DNA of 64,000 nt from Sphingobacteriales bacterium 44-15 (GTDB lineage: Bacteria > Bacteroidota > Bacteroidia > Chitinophagales > Chitinophagaceae), in NCBI GenBank assembly GCA_001899685.1, contig MKWG01000003.1:1-64000 (forward strand), read 5' to 3'. Positions 34,650 through 44,217 of the stretch are shown here, one piece after another (the stretch's first letter is position 1; every line of letters begins with the position of its first letter). The translations under genes were made by a program, and so were the position numbers. The notes below the pieces were generated by a model. The model saw only the letters and a list, made by a program, of their open reading frames with translations, did no database searches and was not told where the DNA came from.

Positions 34650-34689
34650 AGCAACCAATCATTTTGATGAATCAGCTAAGATAGGAAAA

Positions 34690-34725
34690 AGGTATTAGCT
34701 GTGAGCAGTGAGCCCATAGCTCACA
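34690..34725. repeat. Short palindromic repeat, family 3
   Basis: agctgtgagcagtgag and catagctcacagc are partly complementary and resemble segments at 41246-41276 and 45495-45540 built from the same gctatgagc/gctcatagc words. The element overlaps the tgt stop region and may act in transcript ends. Confidence 0.45.
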
Positions 34726-35860
34726 GCCTTTGCCTGAACTGCTCAATGCTGCTTTTCATCCAGGAAGCATAATCTCCTTCCATAATATGCTTTCTCGCCA
34801 TTGTTACTACGTGCATATAAAAAGCGAGATTGTGTATGCTCGCAATGGTCAGCCCGAGAATTTCCTTTGATTTAATAAGATGCCGCAGGTAGGCTTTGCT
34901 GTAGTAAGTGCTTACGGCGCAATCTATTCCGCTGTCTATAGGGCTAAAATCTTTCTCCCATTTTTTGTTATCAATGTTAATGACGCCTTCGGAAGTAAAC
35001 AGCATGGCGTTCCGGCCATTGCGGGTGGGCATTACGCAGTCGAACATGTCTACTCCCAGCGCAATGCATTCCAGTATATTCCACGGCGTACCTACCCCCA
35101 TCAGGTAGCGAGGCTTAGTTGCAGGTAAGTTTTCGCAGCAAATACCGCAGAGCTCATACATCATGTTTTCAGGCTCTCCTACGCTCAACCCGCCAATCGC
35201 GTTGCCGGCAGCATTTTTTGAGCTGATATATTCACAGGACTTTCTTCTCAGCTCGGGATATGTACCCCCCTGTACTATAGGAAAAAGATTTTGTGTATAG
35301 CCATACCTGTCATTTGTTGTATTGATACGTTCAACGCTCCGGTCGAGCCACCGGTGAGTGAGGTGCATGGATTGTTCTGCATACCGGTGCTCGCTGGGAT
35401 AAGGCGGGCATTCATCGAATGCCATGATAATATCGGCGCCGATGCTTCTTTGGATATCCATTACTTTTTCAGGTGAAAAGAGATGCCTGCTCCCGTCGAT
35501 ATGGCTTTGGAACATTACGCCTTCTTCTGTTATCTTCCTGGTGCCTGCGAGGGAAAATACCTGGTAGCCGCCACTATCGGTAAGGATCGGACGGTCCCAG
35601 TGCATGAATTTGTGCAGTCCGCCTGCCCCTTCCAGCACTTCCATTCCGGGGCGGAGATAGAGATGATAGGTATTGCCCAATATGATTTTTGCTTTTACTT
35701 CTTCCATGAGTTGCTGCTGGGTCAAAGCTTTTACGCTCCCGGCAGTGCCCACCGGCATAAATACAGGCGTGAGGATCTCTCCGTGATCGGTCCTGATCTT
35801 TCCGGCCCTTGCTTTAGAAGAAGCATCAGTTTGTTCCAGTCCGAATTGCAGTACAGCCAT
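34721..35860 (-). CDS. tgt: tRNA-guanine transglycosylase (queuine synthesis)
   Basis: This 379-residue TIM-barrel enzyme swaps guanine-34 for preQ1 in GUN-anticodon tRNAs. The nucleophile and substrate motifs are present: 'LTDSGGYQVFSL', 'MAFDECPPYPS', 'IGGLSVGEP' and 'DMFDCVMPTRNGRNA'. The usual zinc site CxCxxC...H is largely gone: the equivalent positions read Ile312, Cys314 and Ser317, with His343 kept. A similar loss may be lineage-wide in Bacteroidetes. Length and all active-site residues otherwise look normal. Confidence 0.93.
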   Translation of the reverse strand: MAVLQFGLEQTDASSKARAGKIRTDHGEILTPVFMPVGTAGSVKALTQQQLMEEVKAKIILGNTYHLYLRPGMEVLEGAGGLHKFMHWDRPILTDSGGYQVFSLAGTRKITEEGVMFQSHIDGSRHLFSPEKVMDIQRSIGADIIMAFDECPPYPSEHRYAEQSMHLTHRWLDRSVERINTTNDRYGYTQNLFPIVQGGTYPELRRKSCEYISSKNAAGNAIGGLSVGEPENMMYELCGICCENLPATKPRYLMGVGTPWNILECIALGVDMFDCVMPTRNGRNAMLFTSEGVINIDNKKWEKDFSPIDSGIDCAVSTYYSKAYLRHLIKSKEILGLTIASIHNLAFYMHVVTMARKHIMEGDYASWMKSSIEQFRQRL

Positions 35861-35929
35861 AGCTCAATAAATTTTCACATTACGATAAATCTATAATAAC
35901 AAATCCTTGTATTTCTTACCTTCGCCGCC

Positions 35930-37054
35930 ATGATTGAACAACTGGACTGGCGCTTGGTTATTTTTGGTGCTCTTTGCCTGGTTACTATAATCCAGGTTGT
36001 TTATTACCTCTATTTTTTCAGGAGACTGGCATTTTACCGGCTGGCTCCTGAAGGTTTATATCATCAGCAGCCGGTATCGGTAGTGATATGTGCCCGCGAT
36101 GAGGCGGCAAATTTAGCTAAAAATCTTCCGGGTGTGCTCGTGCAGGAATATGTGGACAAACATGAATTGATCCTGGTGAATGATAATTCGATTGACGAGA
36201 CAAAATATCTTATAGAAGCACTCCAAAAAGATTTTCCCCAGTTGCAGATGCTGGAACTGAAGCAGGAAGCCAAATTCATTACCGGCAAGAAATTCCCATT
36301 GTCAATGGGAATAAAATCGGCTAAATATGATATAGTGCTGCTGACAGATGCAGATTGTGTACCTGCAAGTGAATTCTGGATGCAGAAAATGATATCAAGA
36401 TTTCAGCATGGCGCTGAAATTGTGCTGGGATACGGCGCGTATTATAAAAGGAAGGGATTGCTCAATAAGATCATCCGGTTCGAGACTTTCCATACTGCGC
36501 TGCAATATTTTTCTTATGCCCTTGCCGGTATCCCCTATATGGGAACAGGCAGGAACCTGGCCTATAAAAAAGCGGTATTTATCCGCAATAAAGGCTTTTC
36601 GGCACATAATCATTTGCCCGGGGGAGATGACGACCTGTTTATCAATGCAGCTGCTACATCCCGGAATACCGAAGTAGTTATTGATAAAGATGCATTTACA
36701 TTGTCTGAGCCCAAAACCAGTTGGCGGGAGTGGATGAAGCAGAAACAGCGCCATTTTACAACTTCAAAATACTACAGGCCTAAGCATAAGTTTTTATTAG
36801 GATTATATGCTGCTTCGCACTTCCTGTTTTTCCTGTTGCTTATCGCATCGGCTGTTTTCTTTAGCTGGGAAATAGTTGCGGGTATTTTTATATTGCGCAG
36901 CATTATCCAGGGTGTTATATGGTATAATGCCATGAAAAAATTAAACGAGCAGGATCTCGCCAAATGGTACTGGGCATTTGATATTTTTATGTTTTTATAT
37001 TACCTCATTTTTGCCCCGGCTTTATGGAAGAAACCCAAAAAGGACTGGAAGTAG
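35930..37054 (+). CDS. Membrane-anchored glycosyltransferase family 2
   Basis: This 374-residue protein has an N-terminal helix (about 10-30), then a GT-A catalytic domain with 'VSVVICARDEAANL', 'LVNDNSIDET', the metal-binding 'LLTDADCVPA', 'GGDDDLF' and 'QKQRHFTTS' (a QxxRW-like site). Two or three C-terminal helices follow (about 285-365). It belongs with processive or lipid-linked polysaccharide transferases; donor and acceptor are unknown. Its end overlaps rsmG by 31 bp. A TAnnTTTG-like box (TACCTTCG, 35917-35924) ends only 5 bp before the ATG. Confidence 0.85.
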   Translation: MIEQLDWRLVIFGALCLVTIIQVVYYLYFFRRLAFYRLAPEGLYHQQPVSVVICARDEAANLAKNLPGVLVQEYVDKHELILVNDNSIDETKYLIEALQKDFPQLQMLELKQEAKFITGKKFPLSMGIKSAKYDIVLLTDADCVPASEFWMQKMISRFQHGAEIVLGYGAYYKRKGLLNKIIRFETFHTALQYFSYALAGIPYMGTGRNLAYKKAVFIRNKGFSAHNHLPGGDDDLFINAAATSRNTEVVIDKDAFTLSEPKTSWREWMKQKQRHFTTSKYYRPKHKFLLGLYAASHFLFFLLLIASAVFFSWEIVAGIFILRSIIQGVIWYNAMKKLNEQDLAKWYWAFDIFMFLYYLIFAPALWKKPKKDWK

Positions 37055-37671
37055 TTACGAAGTACTTCTCTGAATTTTCTGAAAAACAGTTGCAGCAATT
37101 ATTGTTGCTGGATGATGTGTACAGGCACTGGAATGAAAAGATCAATGTCGTCAGCAGAAAAGATATTGATCAGTTATACGAGCGGCATGTGCTCCATTCC
37201 CTTGCCATAGCCGCAGTGATGAATTTTACGGGCAACCCTGATATTATTGATATTGGCACAGGAGGAGGCTTTCCCGGGATCCCTCTTGCAATAATGTATC
37301 CGGAAATACAATTTCACCTCGTTGATTCCATAGGCAAAAAATTAAAAGTAGTAAACGAAGTGGCGGCAGCCCTGCAGCTTAAAAATGTAACTACCCGGCA
37401 TAGCCGTGCAGAAGATATTACAGACAGGAAATTCGACTTTGTGGTAAGCCGGGCCGTTGCCCCGGTAAAAGATCTCTGGCGTTGGGGAAAACCCCTTTTA
37501 AGAGATCAGCGGAAAATGGCGTCTTTCAAAAATGGTCTTGTTTGCCTTAAAGGGGGCGATTTAACGGCAGAGATCGCCGAAAGCGGGTTGCGGCCTTATA
37601 CCTGGAAGCTCGATAAGATGTTTGAAGAAGAATTTTTTAAAGAAAAATATTTACTGTACTGCCCACTCTGA
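37024..37671 (+). CDS. rsmG: 16S rRNA m7G527 methyltransferase RsmG
   Basis: This 215-residue SAM methyltransferase modifies guanosine 527 of 16S rRNA. The SAM motif is 'DIGTGGGFPGIPLAI', preceded by 'INVVSRKDIDQLYERHVLHS', which is specific to GidB/RsmG. The catalytic region 'FDFVVSRAVAPV' follows. It begins inside the end of the glycosyltransferase gene (31-bp overlap), so the two are coupled. Confidence 0.95.
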   Translation: MEETQKGLEVVTKYFSEFSEKQLQQLLLLDDVYRHWNEKINVVSRKDIDQLYERHVLHSLAIAAVMNFTGNPDIIDIGTGGGFPGIPLAIMYPEIQFHLVDSIGKKLKVVNEVAAALQLKNVTTRHSRAEDITDRKFDFVVSRAVAPVKDLWRWGKPLLRDQRKMASFKNGLVCLKGGDLTAEIAESGLRPYTWKLDKMFEEEFFKEKYLLYCPL

Positions 37672-37749
37672 ACCTGCATATTACTGCAGGATAATACCTA
37701 TCTTTTTTTTATATTACAGTAGAATGAAGTCTTTATATAAAGCAGGTTT

Positions 37750-39657
37750 TTGTTATTTAAAAAATTGACGATACTATCCTTATGTGCCTGTTACTATACT
37801 GCTGCCATAGCCCAGGTATCAGGCAGCATTGACGTGGGAAGCATCCATGACTATGATACAGTAGAAGCCAGGCTTACTTATTTTATTGACGCTTCCCGCA
37901 GGTATTCCATCCGGGATGTAGAAGATGCGCAATTCAGCCCTTCCTCTGGCAAGTCACCGTTTGATCAGACCCAACTGGACGCTAATTATTTTATCAGGAT
38001 GGCGGTTACGAATACCGGTAGCTATACGGACACTTTTTATTTTTATGCCGGTAAGGCGCAGCATTTTTCAATGTATGAATATGATACGCTCACCCATCAA
38101 AAAAAATTACTGGACAATCACATTGCTATATTTTCACCTGCACTTTTTAATACCGTTCCCTGCGCATATTTTGTTGTAAGAAAAGGTGAAAGTAAAGTGT
38201 TTTATATCCAGGCAAAAGTTAACTTCTTCAACTGGTATCTTTTTGATCCGGTGATACTGGTTCCTTCGGAACTGAGTGATTTTTCTTTTTACCATATACT
38301 GCATCCCAGCCGTGTATATATTTATATTACTGTTTTTTTACTGGGCATTATGTTCAGCATGTTTGCGTATACTTTTGCGATCTTCGTACGCGAATCTACA
38401 TGGGAATATTTTTATTATGCTTCAGCGATACTCGTTTTCATGCTGTACTTTGGGCTTCGTCTCTTGAATGTTTTTTATTTCAGCGAATTGTATTTTTCCC
38501 TGTATGACCTGCGCTACCAGGCCCTGCAGTTGATGGGGCTGATGCTGATCCTGCAGTTCATTATTTACTTTCTGAGGCTCAAAATCCAAAAGCCCCGGCT
38601 TTACAGGCAGGTGAAAGGACTGATATACCTGCAGATATTTTTCCTGCTCGTGAACTTGCCGCTTACGTATACCAATCGTTACAATTATGCCGCGAATATT
38701 GCATTTGATGTCATGAGAATTGGTGCATTATTGTTTTCAGCCTATGTGGCGGTGATATTGATCCTGAAAGAAAAGAAAAAAGAAGCCCGGTATCTTGGGA
38801 TAGGCTCTCTTCTTTCCATTTTTATGGCGTGTATAGCATTGTATGTAGACCGCTGGGGAAATTACGATGAATTGCTTTTAAGGTATAGCGGCTTATCGGT
38901 GCTTATTTTTATGGCCGGGGTCGTTTTCCAGATGATCATTTTCCTGCAGGCGCTCGGCTACCGCAGAAGAATGCTTGAAGCTCAGCGTATCAGGGCATTT
39001 GAACAACTGCAGCTTGAAAATGACAGGAAGGAGCTTGATAAATATCGTGCCATTATAGATGCGAGGGACAATGAGCGAAACCGCATTTCACAGGAAATTC
39101 ATGATGATATCGGCTCCGGGTTAACCTCGATACGGCTATTGAGCGAAATAGCCAAGGTGAAGATGACTCCACAGGAAAGCAAAGAGCTCGAAAAAATATC
39201 TGCTACTTCTAACGTGCTGATGGAGAAGATGAATGAGATAATCTGGACACTGAATTCAAGGAATGATACACTTCCAAATCTTATTGCATACCTGCGACAC
39301 CAGGTCGTTGAATTTTTTGAGCCATTGCCTGTCAGGCTTCAGCTTACTGTTCCCGACAGGATACCGGAACAGACCATTAGCGGTAAAGCGCGAAGAAATA
39401 TAACGCTTTCAGTAAAAGAGGCTTTGCACAATATTGTAAAACATTCCGGGGCCGCAGAAGTAAGTATTACATTTACTATGGGAGAATTTTTTACTATCTC
39501 TATCAAGGATAATGGTATCGGTTTCAACCCGGATGATACCCGCATTTTAAGCAATGGTATAAGGAATATGAAAGAACGCCTGAATATTATCGGCGGTTCC
39601 TGCCAGATCATAAATGGTGAGGGAACGCTTATTATACTGAGCATTCCGCTCGTGTAG
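37750..39657 (+). CDS. DISM-type sensor histidine kinase
   Basis: This 635-residue kinase apparently starts with TTG at 37750 (signal peptide ending AIAQ). It has a DISM extracellular domain (about 25-190), seven membrane helices (about 195-410), a coiled-coil and a HisKA_3 domain with phospho-acceptor His451 (EIHDDIGSGLTSIRLL), then HATPase motifs 'VKEALHNIVKHSGA' and 'ISIKDNGIGFNPD'. It is followed after 62 bp by a LuxR-type response regulator. It is a paralogue of the kinase at 30487. The ligand is unknown. Confidence 0.88.
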   Translation: MLFKKLTILSLCACYYTAAIAQVSGSIDVGSIHDYDTVEARLTYFIDASRRYSIRDVEDAQFSPSSGKSPFDQTQLDANYFIRMAVTNTGSYTDTFYFYAGKAQHFSMYEYDTLTHQKKLLDNHIAIFSPALFNTVPCAYFVVRKGESKVFYIQAKVNFFNWYLFDPVILVPSELSDFSFYHILHPSRVYIYITVFLLGIMFSMFAYTFAIFVRESTWEYFYYASAILVFMLYFGLRLLNVFYFSELYFSLYDLRYQALQLMGLMLILQFIIYFLRLKIQKPRLYRQVKGLIYLQIFFLLVNLPLTYTNRYNYAANIAFDVMRIGALLFSAYVAVILILKEKKKEARYLGIGSLLSIFMACIALYVDRWGNYDELLLRYSGLSVLIFMAGVVFQMIIFLQALGYRRRMLEAQRIRAFEQLQLENDRKELDKYRAIIDARDNERNRISQEIHDDIGSGLTSIRLLSEIAKVKMTPQESKELEKISATSNVLMEKMNEIIWTLNSRNDTLPNLIAYLRHQVVEFFEPLPVRLQLTVPDRIPEQTISGKARRNITLSVKEALHNIVKHSGAAEVSITFTMGEFFTISIKDNGIGFNPDDTRILSNGIRNMKERLNIIGGSCQIINGEGTLIILSIPLV

Positions 39658-39719
39658 TACCCGCTTTGGGGTAGCATATATATTGATGATATGGTCTATT
39701 TTTGCAGCATAGGATTATT

Positions 39720-40352
39720 ATGGGTAATATTTGTGTTTGCATAGTAGAAGATAATAATGATATACGCCAGGCACTGGAGCAAATTATCATGATGGCCGAT
39801 GGCTACCAGTTCTGCGGATCTTTTATCAGTGCAGAAAGTGCTATTATCGGGATACCTAAAATAAAGCCGAATGTGGTGCTGATGGATATCAACCTCGGGG
39901 GCATGAGTGGTATAGATTGTGTAAGGGAATTAAAGCCCCGCTTCCCGGATATTTTATTCATGATGTGTACCGTGTATGAAGAGGATGAAAAAATATTCGA
40001 AGCGCTGGCTGCCGGGGCTAATGGCTATATCCTTAAAAAAACGGCTCCTGCAAAATTGCTGGAAGCAATTAAAGAACTTGCAGAGGGCGGCGCTCCTATG
40101 AGCAGCCAGATAGCCAGGAAAGTAGTGGCCGCATTCCGGGAAAAAAATACCATGTCAACCGGGGTGCTGGATGCATTGTCCAACAGGGAGCACGAAATAC
40201 TTGAGTTACTGGCAAAGGGACTATTGTACAAGGAAATTTCTACAAAGCTTGGGATTGCGCAGGAGACAGTGCGTAAGCATGTTTACCATATATATGAGAA
40301 GCTTCACGTAAACAACCGCGTAGAAGCTGTAAATAAATACTATGGACGGTAG
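39720..40352 (+). CDS. NarL/LuxR-family response regulator
   Basis: This 210-residue regulator starts at the ATG at 39720. The receiver domain has acidic Asp11/Asn12 positions (CIVEDNND), phospho-acceptor Asp56 (VLMDINLGG) and Lys in 'YILKKTAP'. The C-terminal LuxR helix-turn-helix is 'LSNREHEILELLAKGLLYKE' through 'IAQETVRKHVYHIYEKL'. It pairs with the kinase upstream and possibly also with the orphan kinase at 30487. TATTTTTG at 39697-39704 could give it its own promoter. Confidence 0.92.
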   Translation: MGNICVCIVEDNNDIRQALEQIIMMADGYQFCGSFISAESAIIGIPKIKPNVVLMDINLGGMSGIDCVRELKPRFPDILFMMCTVYEEDEKIFEALAAGANGYILKKTAPAKLLEAIKELAEGGAPMSSQIARKVVAAFREKNTMSTGVLDALSNREHEILELLAKGLLYKEISTKLGIAQETVRKHVYHIYEKLHVNNRVEAVNKYYGR

Positions 40353-40383
40353 GTAAGTACGAGCCTTAACCCTATTGAATTTA

Positions 40384-40414
40384 AAAGCCGCTTCCTGTAC
40401 AATGAAGCGGCTTT
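40384..40414 (+). terminator. Terminator of the kinase/regulator operon
   Basis: aaagccgcttc pairs perfectly with gaagcggcttt around a 9-nt loop and is followed by a T-rich tail. A-rich DNA on the left also allows use by the convergent methyltransferase gene. Confidence 0.85.
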
Positions 40415-40425
40415 ATTATTTTTTT

Positions 40426-41214
40426 TCAATGCTTTGTCGCCACAAAAAACAGGTCAAAGCAATGATCATCTGCCTGCCTGATAAAATAATCTTCATGTGT
40501 GATACCTGTAGTCAGTTGCTGGTTTTGCTGAAGCAGCTTTTTCCTGTTTATCCTGTTGAGGATATCATAAGGTATCTGTAGCAACTGCCGTGGCAGCCTG
40601 TGCTGCAGATCGAATATATCAAACTTTGTGATGCGCTCCACGGACTGCCTGTTCTTGTGATAATAGTCCATGATCTTCTCATTGCCGAAAACGCCCAATG
40701 CTTCTACTTTTTCAAAATACTTATATAATAATTGCCTCAGCTCTTCAACGGTATACTCCCGCACATGCCAGGGATTCCTCGTCAGTGACATTTTTTTGTT
40801 GGGCGTTGTTACGATAAGCTGCCCCCCGGGCTTCAGCACCCTGGCAATTTCTTCCAGGAAAAAATGATCTTTGGGTATATGCTCTATTACCTGGAAGGTA
40901 ATTACATAATCGTAGGCGCCGGATGCGATGCCGCTCAATGGCGGGATATTTAATTGTATGAATTGTACATTATGTTCTTTAAAAGCAGGAATATGCGTAA
41001 TATCGGCATGGTATTTATCTATCGTAACGAACTCCTCTGTATGCGGCGCAATGATCTCTACCCCATAACCGCTGCCGGTGCCTATTTCAAGCACTCTTCC
41101 CGATATTCGTTTTGCCGCTTCAAGATAGGCAAGCAATGATCGCTGAAATACGTAGTTGTCTGAATGATCTTTCTGCGAAACCCTTTCTGCTGTTTGTAAA
41201 AGTTGTATTGACAT
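40426..41214 (-). CDS. Class I SAM-dependent methyltransferase
   Basis: The ATG at 41214 gives 262 residues. Motif I is 'VLEIGTGSGYGVEII', then 'FVTIDKYH', 'YDYVITFQVIEHIP' and 'VLKPGGQLIVTTPNKK', a UbiE/Methyltransf_11 pattern. A C-terminal extension of about 100 residues is rich in Arg and Gln ('NRINRKKLLQQNQQ'). The substrate is unknown; such enzymes often act on lipids or surface glycans. It is convergent with the response regulator. Confidence 0.8.
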   Translation of the reverse strand: MSIQLLQTAERVSQKDHSDNYVFQRSLLAYLEAAKRISGRVLEIGTGSGYGVEIIAPHTEEFVTIDKYHADITHIPAFKEHNVQFIQLNIPPLSGIASGAYDYVITFQVIEHIPKDHFFLEEIARVLKPGGQLIVTTPNKKMSLTRNPWHVREYTVEELRQLLYKYFEKVEALGVFGNEKIMDYYHKNRQSVERITKFDIFDLQHRLPRQLLQIPYDILNRINRKKLLQQNQQLTTGITHEDYFIRQADDHCFDLFFVATKH

Positions 41215-41245
41215 AGAATGCAATGATTATGTTGAATGAGGTGTC

Positions 41246-41394
41246 AGCTCATAGCTATGAGCAGTCAGCTATGAGCTAAGCAAGTTACAGGTTGCAGGAT
41301 ACTACCTGCAGCGCCCTGTACCACTTATCACTTACTACTTACCACTATCTCACCTCTGACCTTTGTCGTTTCACTATCCACTATTCACCATTCA
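41246..41394. repeat. Repeat cluster in the gap after the methyltransferase
   Basis: It contains the perfect 16-bp palindrome gctcatagctatgagc at 41248-41263, a second agctatgagc, an imperfect caggttgcagg/cctgcag hairpin and a tail of tcac/cacta words similar to family 1. No coding frame is seen. Confidence 0.5.
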
Positions 41395-41700
41395 CTAATT
41401 ACCTCGCACCTTCCTTAATATTTTCTGATATCTTTTTTCATTTATTGATCGGCCGATAACAGTAATAAAGAAGCCTGCAACTAACCCCAGTATAACTATC
41501 AGTGCTACTCTCCGGTTGTCCTGGGCAACCGGGATGATGCTGATACCCCCAAGAAAGATCACTATAAAGAAAGTGAACAAACCGGCAATAGCGCCATAAG
41601 CTACGGTATAAAGGAGATAGTATTTAAATTTTGACCCGGCTCGCTGCTCTTTCCAGAATTCTATAAAGCGAAGGTCTTCTTTGGTAACCGGCTTACTCAC
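41395..41700 (-). CDS. Small two-helix membrane protein, uncharacterised
   Basis: This 101-residue protein starts with GTG. A charged N-terminus (KEDLRFIEFWKEQRAG) precedes two membrane helices (about 27-52 and 64-86), and the C-terminus is basic. No family was recognised. It lies downstream of the E1 fusion gene's opposite end and could be the last gene of its operon (87 bp after the E1 stop). Confidence 0.65.
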   Translation of the reverse strand: MSKPVTKEDLRFIEFWKEQRAGSKFKYYLLYTVAYGAIAGLFTFFIVIFLGGISIIPVAQDNRRVALIVILGLVAGFFITVIGRSINEKRYQKILRKVRGN

Positions 41701-41787
41701 GGTAATCTTTTTTAGCTTAAGTGATAGGTGTATATGGGGTAATCTCTGACGAAGCGAATCGTCCGGGTATATAATAATAGCGTTGCA

Positions 41788-44169
41788 TTATTCCTTCATC
41801 ATTTCTCTGGCGACCTTAATAATGTCTTCCACATTCGGCTTGCTGAAATAGTCGCCATCTGTTCCGTAAGCCGGGCGGTGCGCCTGTGCTGTTATGGTCC
41901 TTGGGGCAACATCAAGCCACCGGTAGCCTCCCTGTTCCTCCATCACTTTATTGAGCATATATGCAGCAGTGCCGCCGGGCATATCTTCGTCAGCAAAAAT
42001 AATGCGGTTGGTCTTTTTTAAAGATGCTACTATGCTGTGATGCAGGTCGAAAGGCAACAGCGTCTGCACGTCAATTACTTCACAGTCTATGCCCAGGTCT
42101 TTCAGAATGAGCGCCGCTTCATAAGCTATGCGCAATGTAGCGCCATAGGATACAATGGTAATGTCCCCGCCCGGTCTTATAATTTCAGGAATGCCTAAAG
42201 CCACTCTGTAGCCGATCAGGTTGGCGGGCAATTTTTCTTTAAGACGATAAGCGTTCAGGCATTCTATCATTATCGCCGGGTCGTTTACTTCAAGCAGTGT
42301 ATTGTACATACCTGCTGCCTGCACCATATTACGTGGCACACATACATGAAAACCGCGCAATGCATTTATGATAACAGCCATTGGCGATCCGCTGTGCCAG
42401 ATACCTTCGAGCCTGTGCCCCCGGGTGCGCACAATGAGCGGGCAACCCTGCTTGCCTTTGGTACGATAGTGGAGACAGGCTACATCATCGCTCAGCGGCT
42501 CCAGCCCGTACAGCACATAATCCACATATTGTATCTCCGCTATGGGCCTGAGTCCACGCATGGCTAGACCGATACCCTGCCCCATAATGGTCAGCTCACG
42601 TATACCAGTATCAAATATCCTGTCGCTGCCATGTTTTTGCTGCAGGCCGGCAAATCCCTGGTTCACGTCTCCTATCAGTCCGAGATCTTCCCCGAATGCC
42701 AGTACTTTAGGATTATGTGTAAACAATTCGTCAAAATACTTATTTAAGATCTGGTACCCGTTCAAAGAAGGAGCATTATCATCATATACAGGATCCGAGG
42801 GTTGCACATGAGCAAGGCTTTTGGTACCTTCATTGTAGAGATGGGTACGGTAGAGGTTGCTTTGCTCATTATACAGCTCGTTGTAGTAATCCTGCACATC
42901 CTTTGAGATACTGAAATTAACTCCTGTTGCCAGTGCTTTGAAAATATCTTTTCTCAGCGGCTCCCTGTTGTTTTGCAGTTTTTTTACCGCTGCCCTGATT
43001 CTGCCGCTGTCATCTCCATATTGGTCAATCGCTGCCTGCAAAAGTCCCAGGCTTTTGTCTACCATCTTTTTCAGTGGTATAATATATTTCTCCCAGGCCA
43101 GGTCCTTGCTTTGTCTTACAAAATTTTTAGCTCTGATTTCTATTGTATTCAATTCATCTTCATTGGCCAGCGCGTTGGCAAGTATCCATTCTCTCATTTT
43201 TTTATTGCAGTCCCATTCTCTCTCCCATTCCAGCCTTTCCTGCGATTTATATCTTTCATGGCTGCCGGAGGTGGAATGTCCCTGGGGCTGTGTTACTTCT
43301 TCTACATGAAAGACTGCAGGAGTATGTGTTTCTCTTACTTTTTGCAATCCATGCTCAAATATCTCACACATGCCTGCATAATCCCAGCATTTTACTTTGT
43401 ACAGGTCTATCCCTGTATCGCCGTTTTTTTTCTGGAATCCTTTTAACACCTCGGAGACTGAGCCTTTTACAATCTGCTCATCAGAAGGCACCGATATACC
43501 ATATCCGTCGTCCCATATAAAAACAGCAAGCGGTACCTGCAGCGCCCCTGCTGCATTTATTGCTTCCCAAAAATGTCCTTCGGCTGTGGAGGCATCTCCT
43601 ATGGTGCAGAAGCAAACCTCATTTCCATTATTGGAAAGGGTTTTGAACTGGTGCAGCGATGGTACTTCCCGGAATACTTTGGATGCAAAAGCCAATCCGA
43701 AAGCCCTTGGCATCTGGCCTGCGGTAGGAGCAATGCCGTTCGTGAAATTTTTCAGTTTAACCAGCTCCAGAAATTCACCATTCTTATCCATAAATGCCGA
43801 GGAGAAATGAGCATTCATTTGCCTGCCGGCGCTATGAGGTTCTTCGTCTTCGTCGGGGTTGGCATATAACTGTGAAAAAAAATCTTCTATAGTAGCTACC
43901 CCGGTTGCAAATGCAATAGTCTGATCCCGATAGTATCCCGCGTAAAAATCCCCGGGCTTGAAAAATTTGGACAGCGCCACTTGGGGCACTTCCTTCCCAT
44001 CGCCAAAAATGCCGAACTTGGCTTTCCCTGTAAGTACTTCTTTCCTTCCAAGCAAACTGGCTTCCCGGCTTTCGCAGGCAAGCCGGTAGTCGTCCATCAC
44101 TTCCTGGCGAAAACGTTCGAAGGAAAGTTTTTCTTCAGATATGGTATCATTGGGAATGGTATACTCCAT
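41788..44169 (-). CDS. 2-oxoacid dehydrogenase E1, fused alpha and beta subunits
   Basis: This 793-residue protein is a thiamine-diphosphate dehydrogenase, probably branched-chain or pyruvate type. The alpha part (about 1-420) carries the ThDP motif 'IGDASTAEGHFWEAINAA' to 'WDDGYGISVPSDEQ' and the phosphorylation-loop-like 'HSTSGSHERYKSQER'. The beta part (about 470-793) has 'LAFGEDLGLIGDVNQGF', 'GLRPIAEIQYVDYV' and 'DVQTLLPFDLHHSIV'. The fusion is common in Bacteroidetes. No E2 or E3 gene adjoins it. A TATTTTTG box ends 5 bp before the ATG, suggesting a leaderless mRNA. Confidence 0.92.
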   Translation of the reverse strand: MEYTIPNDTISEEKLSFERFRQEVMDDYRLACESREASLLGRKEVLTGKAKFGIFGDGKEVPQVALSKFFKPGDFYAGYYRDQTIAFATGVATIEDFFSQLYANPDEDEEPHSAGRQMNAHFSSAFMDKNGEFLELVKLKNFTNGIAPTAGQMPRAFGLAFASKVFREVPSLHQFKTLSNNGNEVCFCTIGDASTAEGHFWEAINAAGALQVPLAVFIWDDGYGISVPSDEQIVKGSVSEVLKGFQKKNGDTGIDLYKVKCWDYAGMCEIFEHGLQKVRETHTPAVFHVEEVTQPQGHSTSGSHERYKSQERLEWEREWDCNKKMREWILANALANEDELNTIEIRAKNFVRQSKDLAWEKYIIPLKKMVDKSLGLLQAAIDQYGDDSGRIRAAVKKLQNNREPLRKDIFKALATGVNFSISKDVQDYYNELYNEQSNLYRTHLYNEGTKSLAHVQPSDPVYDDNAPSLNGYQILNKYFDELFTHNPKVLAFGEDLGLIGDVNQGFAGLQQKHGSDRIFDTGIRELTIMGQGIGLAMRGLRPIAEIQYVDYVLYGLEPLSDDVACLHYRTKGKQGCPLIVRTRGHRLEGIWHSGSPMAVIINALRGFHVCVPRNMVQAAGMYNTLLEVNDPAIMIECLNAYRLKEKLPANLIGYRVALGIPEIIRPGGDITIVSYGATLRIAYEAALILKDLGIDCEVIDVQTLLPFDLHHSIVASLKKTNRIIFADEDMPGGTAAYMLNKVMEEQGGYRWLDVAPRTITAQAHRPAYGTDGDYFSKPNVEDIIKVAREMMKE

Positions 44170-44174
44170 GAGGG

Positions 44175-44182
44175 CAAAAATA
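44175..44182 (-). promoter_or_regulatory. -7 element immediately before the E1 start codon
   Basis: The minus strand reads TATTTTTG-ccctc-ATG. With only 5 nt between the consensus -7 box and the ATG, the transcript would begin at or within a base or two of the start codon. No clear -33 box was seen at 44202-44206. Confidence 0.5.
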
Positions 44183-44217
44183 CCTGATTTTTTTTTAAAT
44201 ATGTGCCCCCATAATCA

